A stretch of DNA of 64,000 bases from Flavobacteriales bacterium. GTDB taxonomy: Bacteria > Bacteroidota > Bacteroidia > Flavobacteriales > UBA1820. Below, in pieces: positions 24,953 to 32,945 of the stretch. Every line of letters begins with the position of its first letter. The first letter of the stretch is position 1. Under the pieces are notes generated by a model. That model was not told the DNA's origin. It made no database searches and saw only the letters and a list, made by a program, of their open reading frames with translations. The stretch covers positions 124,001 through 188,000 of the forward strand of contig QALN01000003.1 in the NCBI GenBank assembly GCA_003150615.1. Direction: 5' to 3'. The position numbers were made by a program, and so were the translations under genes.

Positions 24953-27787
24953 TTACTCAGGCAGGGTGCATTGGAGGTTTCGGTCGCCGTAGCCGTCGTC
25001 TATGCGTCCGACTGCCGGGAACAGTTTGTTCTCTGCCACCCATTCCAACGGGAATGCCGCCTCGGTGCGTGAGTACGGATGCGCCCATTCCGGCGCGCAT
25101 ATTTCGTACATCGGGTGCGGGGCGTTCACAAGAGGGTTGTCTGCAGGGTCGGTTATGGATTCTATTTCGCGCAGGATGTTTATCATCGTATCGGCGAAAC
25201 GGTCCAGTTCGTCCTTGCTCTCGCTTTCGGTAGGTTCGACCATAAGGGTTTCATGTACGGGGAACGACACGGTCGGTGCGTGGAAACCGTAGTCCATAAG
25301 GCGTTTTGAAATGTCGCCGGCCGTAATACCGTACTTTTCCTTTATGGGCCGTATGTCTATTATGAGTTCGTGGGCAGTGCGGCCGTTAGCTCCGGAATAC
25401 AATATGTTGAAATGCTTTTCGAGCCGCGCTTTCAGGTAATTGGCGTTTAGTATGGCATATTTGGTGGCATCCGTCAGGCCGTCTGCGCCCAGCATCAATA
25501 TGTATGCGTACGATATTGCATCTATCATGGCCGAGCCCCAGGGAGCCGATGAAACGGCATCTATGGCTTTTTCTCCTCCGGTTTTTACCACGGGGTTGCC
25601 CGGAAGGAACGGCGCCAGATGATTTTTGACGCTTATGGAACCTACGCCTGGACCGCCGCCGCCGTGAGGCATGGCGAATGTCTTGTGCAGGTTGAGGTGG
25701 CATACGTCGGCGCCTATGTAACCGGGTGAAGTCAATCCCACCTGCGCATTCATGTTTGCTCCGTCCATGTACACCTGTCCGCCGTTTTCGTGGATTATAT
25801 CTACGATTTCCCGCACGCGTGACTCGAAAATGCCGTATGTGGACGGGTAAGTAATCATCACGCATGCCAGACGGTCGCGGTTGGCCTCGGCCTGTACTCG
25901 GAGGTCTTCCACGTCTATCGTGCCATCCTGACACGATTTTATCGTGATAATTTCAAATCCGGCCATAGCAGCCGAAGCCGGGTTGGTGCCATGTGCCGAA
26001 GCTGGTATCAGGCACACGTTGCGGTGGCCCTGGCCGGAGTCTTTAAGATATCCCTGGATCACTCGCAATCCGGCGTATTCTCCCGAAGCTCCTGAGAGCG
26101 GTTGGAGCGATGTGGCCGACATGCCGGTTATTGTGCTCAGGAGATTTTCCAGCCGGGCGAGCAATGTGCGGTAGCCTTCGGTCTGTTCTTCCGGGGCGAA
26201 AGGGTGCACGTCGCCCCACGAAGGGTGCGACAGGGGTATCATCTCGGATGCGGCGTTCAGTTTCATGGTGCACGAGCCGAGCGGTATCATCGAATGCGTG
26301 AGGGATATGTCGCGCCGTTCCAGTTTTTTGATATAGCGCATCATCTCTGTCTCGCTGCGGTATTTTTTAAACACTTCCTGCGTCAGGAAAGGCGTTTTTC
26401 TGGCCAGTTCCTCCGGGATGTGCGTTTCCTCCGTCAAAGTTTTTTCAGGGTCGCGGAACGTTTCTTTTGCGGCTGCCAGTATGTAGATTATACGGTTCAG
26501 ATCGTCCATCGTAGTGGCCTCGTTGAGTGAAATGCCTATTGCATCGTCGTCCACATACAGGAAATTTACGCCTTCGGCTTCGGCTATCTCGCGTATTTTT
26601 TCCGTATCGTCACCCGTTTCTATGAACAGCGTGTCGAAATAGTGCGTGTTTTGCTGGACGTAACCCAGGCGGCGCAATACGGCGTCGAGCGTCGATGCCA
26701 TGGCATGTACGCGCGAGGCTATCGACTTTATTCCATCCTGTCCGTGGTAAACGGCATACATGCCGGACATTATGGCCATCAGGACGGAAGAAGTGCATAT
26801 GTTGGACGTCGCTTTTTCCCGTTTTATATGCTGTTCGCGCATTTGCAGCGCCATACGGAACGCGCGCCGTCCCGATTTGTCCACCGAAATGCCTATTATG
26901 CGTCCTGGAAGTTCGCGTTTGAATTCTTCCCTTGTAGCGAAGTACGCTGCCGACGGCCCGCCGAACCCCATAGGTATGCCGAAACGCTGTGTGGACCCTA
27001 TAGCTACGTCGGCTCCCCATTCCCCAGGAGGGGTGAGCACTGCGAGCGACAGTATGTCCGCCGCCACGGCAACTTTCACGCCTATCCCATGTGCCGCCTC
27101 GACAAATTCGCGGTAGTCGTTCACCTGGCCCAGTGCGCACGGGTATTGGAGCATGGCGCCGAAAAATGTCTCATCTGGCAGCGTTTCGAATTCGTCGCCG
27201 GTTACCAGTTCTATGCCGAGGGGTTCGGCGCGGGTCGCCAACACTTCTTGTGTCTGAGGGAACAGGTTTTCGGAAACGAAAAATTTCACCGCTCCGTTTT
27301 TCTTCTGTTCGCGGGTACGTGCGTGGAAAAGCATAAGCATGGCTTCGGCCGCAGCAGTGCCTTCATCCAGCAACGAAGCGTTGGCGATAGGCAGTCCGGT
27401 GAGCGACGATACCATGGTCTGGAAGTTGATAAGCGCTTCCAGCCTTCCCTGCGATATCTCGGCCTGGTACGGTGTGTACGACGTGTACCACGAAGGGTTT
27501 TCGAATATGTTTCTTTGTATTACGGCCGGAGTTGGCGACGGGTTGTAACCAAGGCCTATGTAACTTTTGAACGGTTTGTTGAGAGAGGCCAGTTCGTTGA
27601 AGTGACGGGCGTATTGAGCCTCGGTCATGCCCTGAGGAAGCGGCAGAGGATTTTCCGCGCGTATGTCAGCGGGTATTGTCTGGTTTATCAGTTCGTCGAG
27701 CGATGCGGCCCCGACGGCCGTTAACATTTCTTCCGCCTGTGTGCCGCAAGGCCCTATCTGGCGCATTGAGAAGTTATCGTGGTTCAT
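24953..27787 (-). CDS. gcvP: glycine dehydrogenase (decarboxylating), P protein
   Basis: This single-chain 944-aa P protein of the glycine cleavage system decarboxylates glycine with PLP and passes the aminomethyl group to lipoyl-H protein. Both homologous halves are present. The N-terminal half starts MRQIGP and YIGLGY..TP with NPSWYTSYTPYQAEISQGRLEA split across it, and the C-terminal half has the PLP lysine in HLNLHKTFAMPHGGGGPGVG. Length matches fused GcvP (about 950). gcvH and gcvT are not nearby. A -7 box sits 54 bases upstream of the ATG, and no glycine riboswitch fold is apparent in the short leader. Confidence 0.97.
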   Translation of the reverse strand: MNHDNFSMRQIGPCGTQAEEMLTAVGAASLDELINQTIPADIRAENPLPLPQGMTEAQYARHFNELASLNKPFKSYIGLGYNPSPTPAVIQRNIFENPSWYTSYTPYQAEISQGRLEALINFQTMVSSLTGLPIANASLLDEGTAAAEAMLMLFHARTREQKKNGAVKFFVSENLFPQTQEVLATRAEPLGIELVTGDEFETLPDETFFGAMLQYPCALGQVNDYREFVEAAHGIGVKVAVAADILSLAVLTPPGEWGADVAIGSTQRFGIPMGFGGPSAAYFATREEFKRELPGRIIGISVDKSGRRAFRMALQMREQHIKREKATSNICTSSVLMAIMSGMYAVYHGQDGIKSIASRVHAMASTLDAVLRRLGYVQQNTHYFDTLFIETGDDTEKIREIAEAEGVNFLYVDDDAIGISLNEATTMDDLNRIIYILAAAKETFRDPEKTLTEETHIPEELARKTPFLTQEVFKKYRSETEMMRYIKKLERRDISLTHSMIPLGSCTMKLNAASEMIPLSHPSWGDVHPFAPEEQTEGYRTLLARLENLLSTITGMSATSLQPLSGASGEYAGLRVIQGYLKDSGQGHRNVCLIPASAHGTNPASAAMAGFEIITIKSCQDGTIDVEDLRVQAEANRDRLACVMITYPSTYGIFESRVREIVDIIHENGGQVYMDGANMNAQVGLTSPGYIGADVCHLNLHKTFAMPHGGGGPGVGSISVKNHLAPFLPGNPVVKTGGEKAIDAVSSAPWGSAMIDAISYAYILMLGADGLTDATKYAILNANYLKARLEKHFNILYSGANGRTAHELIIDIRPIKEKYGITAGDISKRLMDYGFHAPTVSFPVHETLMVEPTESESKDELDRFADTMINILREIESITDPADNPLVNAPHPMYEICAPEWAHPYSRTEAAFPLEWVAENKLFPAVGRIDDGYGDRNLQCTLPE

Positions 27788-27840
27788 AAATAGTAGTTTA
27801 TATGTTTTTTATATCTCCTGATAAAAATTGGAAAACAGTC

Positions 27841-27848
27841 CAAAGTTA
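27841..27848 (-). promoter_or_regulatory. -7 box of gcvP
   Basis: CAAAGTTA on the plus strand reads TAACTTTG on the minus strand, a full TAnnTTTG match 54 bases upstream of the gcvP ATG. No good -33 element is visible. Confidence 0.5.
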
Positions 27849-27911
27849 GCGAAAATGTTCCGTTTTTCCCTTTGTGCGCGGCAAATAATACGAATTATAT
27901 GTTTGATTATA

Positions 27912-27979
27912 CACCTTGTTCTTATCCCTTTTATTTTGTCGGGTTATCCAGCCGGAACAACTGTTCCGGCTCATTTTTT
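27912..27979 (+). ncRNA. candidate small RNA, about 68 nt
   Basis: TTTG (27871-27874) and TATGTTTG (27898-27905; spacer 23) form a possible promoter. A stem GCCGGAACA/TGTTCCGGC (27951-27970) followed by a T-rich run (27973-27979) looks like an intrinsic terminator on the plus strand, where no upstream gene needs one. The transcript would be about 68 bases and has no useful reading frame. Alternative: remnant terminator or an attenuator in a longer ppiC leader. Confidence 0.3.
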
Positions 27980-28065
27980 GGGTTTAAAAAGCGCATGCAG
28001 TTAAAAAAGGATTAAAAAACGATAATTTTTTATAAAACGGCATTCTTGTACCCGCCTGCGGACGG

Positions 28066-28105
28066 TTGTTTTTTATTTATTTAGTACATTTGCGTTTGGC
28101 AAACG
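28066..28105 (+). promoter_or_regulatory. promoter of the PPIase-mutL gene row with downstream palindrome
   Basis: TTG (28066-28068, short 16-base spacer) and a perfect -7 box TACATTTG (28085-28092) are followed immediately by the palindrome CGTTTG-G-CAAACG (28093-28105), which spans the expected transcription start and could be an operator. Confidence 0.55.
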
Positions 28106-28112
28106 TAAGTTA

Positions 28113-30113
28113 ATGAATATAAAGCCGCGACTTATGATGAATATCTCCGTGAAAATAATATCGCTTTGCGCCGCGTTGTTTTTATGCGGGAGCGCTTCCG
28201 CACAGAAAAGCGCAGAGCAGCCTTTTATAACGATAGACGGGAAAGAATACGTACCTTCCGATTTTTTCAACCCGTATTTCGGGCAATATCTCAAAAAGGA
28301 CGGCGCAAATGCCAAGTCTATAGAGGACTTCGTTGGAGACTTCGCAAATGCCAGAATAGTCATAGGCGAGGCCAGGGCGCAGGGTCTCGATACCACGCAG
28401 GCTTTTAAGTCGGCTGTGAAAAATTATGCCGACGCATATTCGTCGACCTATTACTATGATTCTCAGGCTGTGGAAAAACTCGCCCGTCAGGCTGCCGAAC
28501 GCGCCCGCGAGGACGTAAAAGTATCTCATATACTCGTGCCGGTGGGCCGGTACGCGTTCGCAAAAGACACCCTTGCCGCAAAACAGAGGATAGACTCCGT
28601 GTATGCCGCGCTCAAGGCCGGAGCCAAGTTCGAGGATCTGGCGCTTAAAGTGAACGGCTCGCAGGAAGGAGGCGACTTGGGCTACATAACAGTTTTCCAG
28701 GTCCCTTATGTGCTGGAAACGGCAGCTTACGATACTCCGGTAGGCTCTTTTTCAGAACCGGTGCGTACGGAATACGGTTATCATATAGTGATGCCTACCG
28801 AAAGGCGTCCGGAAACGGGGATGGCCGAACTGGCGCATATAATGATAATGCGCAAAGGAAGCGATTCCCTTGACCGCAAGTCGTTTGCCGACATAAAGGA
28901 AGCGTATGCGCGCCTTAAGGCCGGAGAACCGTTCGACAGGATAGCCATGAGTTATACCGAAGACGCTTCCACTCAGGCTTCCGGCGGGTATATAGGTTTT
29001 TACGGGATAGGAGAGCTGTTGCCGGAGATAGAAAAACTCGTATTCGACACCCCGGATGGCAGTTTCACAAGTATCATAGCTACTCCTACCGGGTGGGACA
29101 TAATAAAAGTTCTGAGCCGGGTGAAAAATTCGGATTACGACGCCCGGAAAGATTTTCTCGAAAAGAAAGTGGCTTCCAGCGACCGTTACGTGCCTTTTCA
29201 GAGGGCTTACGCCAAATCCAAAATGCAGGATTACCCTTTGGATGTGGACGGAGCGCAGTACGATAAAGTCCGTGAGGTGTTGTCCAATATGGGCTTTCTT
29301 TTCGGGGAATGGAAAAACTCGGTGATAACCAATCCTAATGAAAAATTGTTCACGCTCGGGGATACAGAATTTACCACGTCGGATTTTTATTCGTCGCTCG
29401 TGTATTCTATGGACAATTACGGCGAATCGGCCGAACTGGCGCAGGTCGTAGATGAAAAATTCAGCGATTTCGTAGCCTCGCAGGTGCTCTCGCTTTATGT
29501 TGCGGGGCTTCCGGAGAAAGACCCGAAAGTAAGAAAAGCGATAGAGGAGTATGGTGAAAGCGTTCTTTCCTATAACCTGATAAGCGCGTATTGCCGCGAT
29601 GCCCTGGCCGATGTCGATCCGGATACGCTGTCGGCCATGTACGACAGAAACCCCGGAAAATACATGTGGAAACAGCGCGTGCGTTTCGATGTGGTCAAAT
29701 GCGACGATTTCGAGTCAGCACGCAAGGCCCGCGAACTTATGTCTGCCGGCAAGACATATCAGGAAGTTTTGGCCGAACTCAACAGAGGCATAGTTCAGGT
29801 TGCAGAAGGCCAACAGATAACCGAGTTTCCCGAAAATGCCTTCAAGCCGGATTTCGAGGTGAAAAAAGGCGTTTCCGATGTGATAGAAGAGGACGGCGTT
29901 TTTTTCATTTTCAACATACTCGAAATAATAGAACCCACGCAGAAAACTTTCGACGAAGCGCTGCCCGAAGTGCGCGAGGATTTCGTCGAGGCTGTGGCGA
30001 AGGCTTATCCGGCTAAACTGCGCGAGACTCACCAGATACAGATTACCGCAAAACAGCTCAAGGCCCTTTCCAAAGCGGTCGCCTCTGAAAAGAAAAAACG
30101 CGGTATAAAATAA
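28113..30113 (+). CDS. periplasmic peptidylprolyl isomerase, PpiC/SurA-type with two parvulin domains
   Basis: This 666-aa exported chaperone/isomerase probably assists outer-membrane protein folding. It has a signal peptide (about residues 10-30, SLCAALFLCGSASAQ). There are two parvulin (rotamase) domains. The first is around 135-230: VSHILVP…FEDLALKVNG..EGGDLGYI…VRTEYGYHIV. The second is around 240-330: ELAHIMIM…FDRIAMSYTED..ASGGYIGFYG. A long C-terminal helical region follows. It heads a row of three related periplasmic proteins followed by mutL. Promoter with palindrome directly upstream. Confidence 0.92.
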   Translation: MNIKPRLMMNISVKIISLCAALFLCGSASAQKSAEQPFITIDGKEYVPSDFFNPYFGQYLKKDGANAKSIEDFVGDFANARIVIGEARAQGLDTTQAFKSAVKNYADAYSSTYYYDSQAVEKLARQAAERAREDVKVSHILVPVGRYAFAKDTLAAKQRIDSVYAALKAGAKFEDLALKVNGSQEGGDLGYITVFQVPYVLETAAYDTPVGSFSEPVRTEYGYHIVMPTERRPETGMAELAHIMIMRKGSDSLDRKSFADIKEAYARLKAGEPFDRIAMSYTEDASTQASGGYIGFYGIGELLPEIEKLVFDTPDGSFTSIIATPTGWDIIKVLSRVKNSDYDARKDFLEKKVASSDRYVPFQRAYAKSKMQDYPLDVDGAQYDKVREVLSNMGFLFGEWKNSVITNPNEKLFTLGDTEFTTSDFYSSLVYSMDNYGESAELAQVVDEKFSDFVASQVLSLYVAGLPEKDPKVRKAIEEYGESVLSYNLISAYCRDALADVDPDTLSAMYDRNPGKYMWKQRVRFDVVKCDDFESARKARELMSAGKTYQEVLAELNRGIVQVAEGQQITEFPENAFKPDFEVKKGVSDVIEEDGVFFIFNILEIIEPTQKTFDEALPEVREDFVEAVAKAYPAKLRETHQIQITAKQLKALSKAVASEKKKRGIK

Positions 30114-30139
30114 AAAATGATCCGTCCCGGGAATACGCT

Positions 30140-31108
30140 ATGGAGGTAAAAACAAAAAAACAGAGGATATACATTGCCCTGACGCTTCTCTCCGCCGTTT
30201 TTTCGGTCGGTTCATGCGACTATGTAGGCAAATACCTCGGAGAACTCAAGCAGGACGAACGTAACCCGGCGGTGGCAAGGGTTGACGACGTTTACCTGTA
30301 CCGTAACGATATCCCGTCCATAGTGCCCAAAGGATCTTCGCAGCAGGATAGCGCTGCGATAGTGAAAAAATATATAGACTCGTGGATAACACGTCAACTG
30401 GTATTGAGCAAGGCTCAGAGCGGAATAGATGCCGAAGGCCTTAAAAAAGAAGTCGACGAGTTCCGGGATATGCTTCTGATAGGCCGTTACGAACAGTCCG
30501 TCATTTCCAGGGAACTGGATACGACTGTGACCGCCGGGCAGATAAAGGCTTATTACGATGAAAACAAGAACAATTTCATACTCAATAAAGACATTGTCCT
30601 TTGGTCGTATCTGCCGGTTACGTACTGCGACAACCAGCTGCTGAAAAAACTCAAGAGCGCTTTTGCCCGCGATACCGAACCTGCCAGATCCCGTCGCAGG
30701 GATGCTGACGATACCGACAAACCATCCAAACCATGGACATGGGAAGGCAGTATCGAGGACCTCATGTCCGAGGAATCGTATAACGCTCCTTTCGTCAGGG
30801 CGGAATGGATAGAGGTGGAAAATCTCCTCGGAAAGTATGAGACGGAAAAGAATTTCGCTTCAAACATAGCCTCCAAGAGTAAATACTCTTTTCAGGCAAG
30901 CAATGACGACGGGGTTTATCTGGGTAAAATACAGCGTTATGTGCGAAAGGGTAGCACATCCCCGTTAGAATACGTAAGCGGGCAGATAAAAAGCATATTA
31001 TTGAACAAACGCAAGGTCGAAACCCTTAACGCGGCGGAGGAAATTCTCCGTAAGGAAGCGGCGGAAAACGGTAAATTAGAAATATTCACTAATGATGAAA
31101 ATAAATAA
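30140..31108 (+). CDS. SurA-like lipoprotein without isomerase domain
   Basis: This 322-aa lipoprotein has lipobox SVGSC (Cys26). The region 45-150 resembles the SurA N-terminal chaperone fold (AVARVDDVYLYRNDIPSIVP…IDSWITRQLVLSKAQ). No parvulin motif follows. A low-complexity charged stretch (ARSRRRDADDTDKPSKPW) divides it from a C-terminal helical part. It lies 26 bases after the two-domain isomerase and overlaps the SurA homologue by 17 bases, so it is probably part of the same outer-membrane-protein chaperone set. Family assignment rests on this resemblance and context. Confidence 0.75.
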   Translation: MEVKTKKQRIYIALTLLSAVFSVGSCDYVGKYLGELKQDERNPAVARVDDVYLYRNDIPSIVPKGSSQQDSAAIVKKYIDSWITRQLVLSKAQSGIDAEGLKKEVDEFRDMLLIGRYEQSVISRELDTTVTAGQIKAYYDENKNNFILNKDIVLWSYLPVTYCDNQLLKKLKSAFARDTEPARSRRRDADDTDKPSKPWTWEGSIEDLMSEESYNAPFVRAEWIEVENLLGKYETEKNFASNIASKSKYSFQASNDDGVYLGKIQRYVRKGSTSPLEYVSGQIKSILLNKRKVETLNAAEEILRKEAAENGKLEIFTNDENK

Positions 31109-32480
31109 ATTCATTCTGGCGGTATCCGCCTCTCTTGTTTGGTGTGTGTCATACGGACAGCAGGAGGAACCTGCGCGTCAGCACGAGCCTATAAAAATAG
31201 ACGGCGTCGCAGCGGTTGTAGGCAAGGAAATAGTCCTCGAATCCGACATAGAAGGAGCGCTGATGCAGTATCAGCTCCAGGGTATTTCCATCGGCGAAAA
31301 CGAAAAATGCCGGATTCTCGAACAATTGCTCATAGAAAAACTTCTGGCCCACCAGGGACAGGTGGACAGTCTGGAAGTATCCGAAGGCGAAATATCCAAC
31401 ACCGTCAACCAGAGGATACAGATGCTCGTACAGGACGTAGGTTCCATGAAAGCGGTCCTGGACCTTTACCAGAAAGCCGACCAGGAAGCGCTCGTACAGG
31501 ATTTAACGCCAATAATGCGCAACCAGCTTTTCGCCGACAGGATGAAAAAGAAGGTAATAGGCGATCTTGACCCCTCGCCTGAGGATGTGCGCCGTTTTTT
31601 CAACAAAATACCGAAAGACTCGCTGCCCGAGTTCGAAACCGAATTCGAATTGGCTACATTGACAATAACCCCCGATCCTGACCCCAAGGCGGTCGAAGAC
31701 ATTATAAACCGCCTGAAAGAAATGAAAAAGGAAATCGAGGAAGGAGCGGATTTCCGTACACGCGCCATACTCTATTCTGACGATCCAGGCTCCGCCGCGA
31801 ACGGAGGAGTGTACAACGGCGTGAAAAAGGGCCAGTTCGTAAAACCGTTCGAGGCGGCTGCCTTTAACCTCGAAGAGGGTGAAATATCCGACCCTGTGCA
31901 AACAGAATACGGTTACCACATAATACAGGTAATAAGGCGCCGCGGAGAGCAGTTAGACCTCCAGCATATTCTCATGCAGCCTAAATTTACTCCCGAAGAC
32001 CTTAACAAGGCGCAGGAAAAAATGGACAGCATAGTAAGCAAGATACGCGCCGGCCAGCTGACATTCGACGAGGCTGTCAAGGCGTTCTCGCAGGACGAGG
32101 CCACAAAACTCAACAACGGTAACATGATGAACCAGAACACGGGAGAGACCACGTTCCCCATATCGATGCTCGACCGCGACATGTATTATGCCGTAGGCGG
32201 CCTTCAGCAGGGCCAGGTGTCCGACCCGGTATTCATTCAGGATCCGCGCGGTGGCGGCAAGTACGCCATTTTTTACGTCCGCAAGCGTACCGAACCTCAC
32301 AGGGCCGACTATACGAAGGATTTCAACAAACTTAAAACCCTGGCCAAACAGGAACTCCAGGAAAAGAAACTCCGCGAGTGGGTTAGTAAAAAATCCAAAG
32401 ACGTATTCGTGAAGATAAGTCCGGGATGGGAGGACTGTAAGTTCGTAACAAGCTGGGCTAAAATAAGGCACGAGGATTAG
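31092..32480 (+). CDS. surA: SurA-type periplasmic chaperone/peptidylprolyl isomerase
   Basis: This 462-aa exported protein has a signal peptide (…VWCVSYGQ) and the SurA N-terminal chaperone segment (IDGVAAVVGKEIVLESDI). Two parvulin regions follow: about 175-280 (FETEFELATLTI…AILYSDDPGSAANGGVY…VQTEYGYHIIQV) and 285-400 (LQHILMQPKF…AVKAFSQDEATKLNNG). Architecture and length match SurA. It overlaps the preceding lipoprotein gene (start ATG 31092; ATG 31095 is also possible), implying coupled translation. Confidence 0.92.
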   Translation: MMKINKFILAVSASLVWCVSYGQQEEPARQHEPIKIDGVAAVVGKEIVLESDIEGALMQYQLQGISIGENEKCRILEQLLIEKLLAHQGQVDSLEVSEGEISNTVNQRIQMLVQDVGSMKAVLDLYQKADQEALVQDLTPIMRNQLFADRMKKKVIGDLDPSPEDVRRFFNKIPKDSLPEFETEFELATLTITPDPDPKAVEDIINRLKEMKKEIEEGADFRTRAILYSDDPGSAANGGVYNGVKKGQFVKPFEAAAFNLEEGEISDPVQTEYGYHIIQVIRRRGEQLDLQHILMQPKFTPEDLNKAQEKMDSIVSKIRAGQLTFDEAVKAFSQDEATKLNNGNMMNQNTGETTFPISMLDRDMYYAVGGLQQGQVSDPVFIQDPRGGGKYAIFYVRKRTEPHRADYTKDFNKLKTLAKQELQEKKLREWVSKKSKDVFVKISPGWEDCKFVTSWAKIRHED

Positions 32481-32567
32481 AAGTTTTCCGTATATTTATG
32501 TACACCTTCCGCATGACCGAAGGTTTTGCCGGGCGGTAATCCCGTAAATCCCCATTTCAAGGAAAAA

Positions 32568-32897
32568 ATGAAAGCACCTAAACTTCCTTCGTTCATAAAA
32601 CTGAACCAGAACAGCCGTTATAAACCGCGTTACAGGTATTACGATCCGGAAAAGGAACGCCTGGACGAACTTAAGAAAAAATACGGCCAGTCGTCAGACG
32701 AAGATTCTGCCGACGGTATCGGTATGCGCATGCGTTCCGATTTCCGTAGGAAAGCTGAGGACACACGTAAGATAAAACGAGGGCATTCGTCCAGCAGAAC
32801 GCTTGTAATAATAATATTGGCGCTTTTGGCAGGGGTAATATGGATGCTGAAGACGGATATGTTCGAACGCATACTGTCTTCTTTCCTCGATATGTAA
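32568..32897 (+). CDS. small single-span membrane protein upstream of mutL
   Basis: This 109-aa protein is basic and charged through about residue 78 (YKPRYRYYDPEKERLDELKKKYG) and then has one membrane span (TLVIIILALLAGVIWML). A short C-terminal tail follows, suggesting cytoplasmic N-terminus. No known domain is recognised, though small genes of this type before mutL are, as far as I recall, usual in Bacteroidales. ATG 32568 is chosen over an upstream TTG (32526), which would add an unconserved leader. Forty-eight bases separate it from mutL. Confidence 0.7.
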   Translation: MKAPKLPSFIKLNQNSRYKPRYRYYDPEKERLDELKKKYGQSSDEDSADGIGMRMRSDFRRKAEDTRKIKRGHSSSRTLVIIILALLAGVIWMLKTDMFERILSSFLDM

Positions 32898-32945
32898 AAA
32901 ATCCACGGCGCGCACTGCGTGGACGTGGGTATATGGATACCTGTT

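Larger units (their letters stand above)
27788..28112. other. 325-base divergent intergenic region (gcvP / ppiC)
   Basis: This AT-rich gap holds the gcvP promoter (minus), the ppiC promoter with a palindrome (plus) and, between them, a -7 box followed by a terminator-like hairpin that may define a small RNA. No protein-coding potential is visible. Confidence 0.7.

Noticed and set aside
26642..27724. 360-residue open frame antisense to gcvP
   Set aside because: Shadow of a strongly conserved gene with odd composition (Arg, Phe, Tyr, His excess).
27788..27840. Glycine riboswitch upstream of gcvP
   Set aside because: The leader is about 50 bases, too short for even a single aptamer with expression platform.
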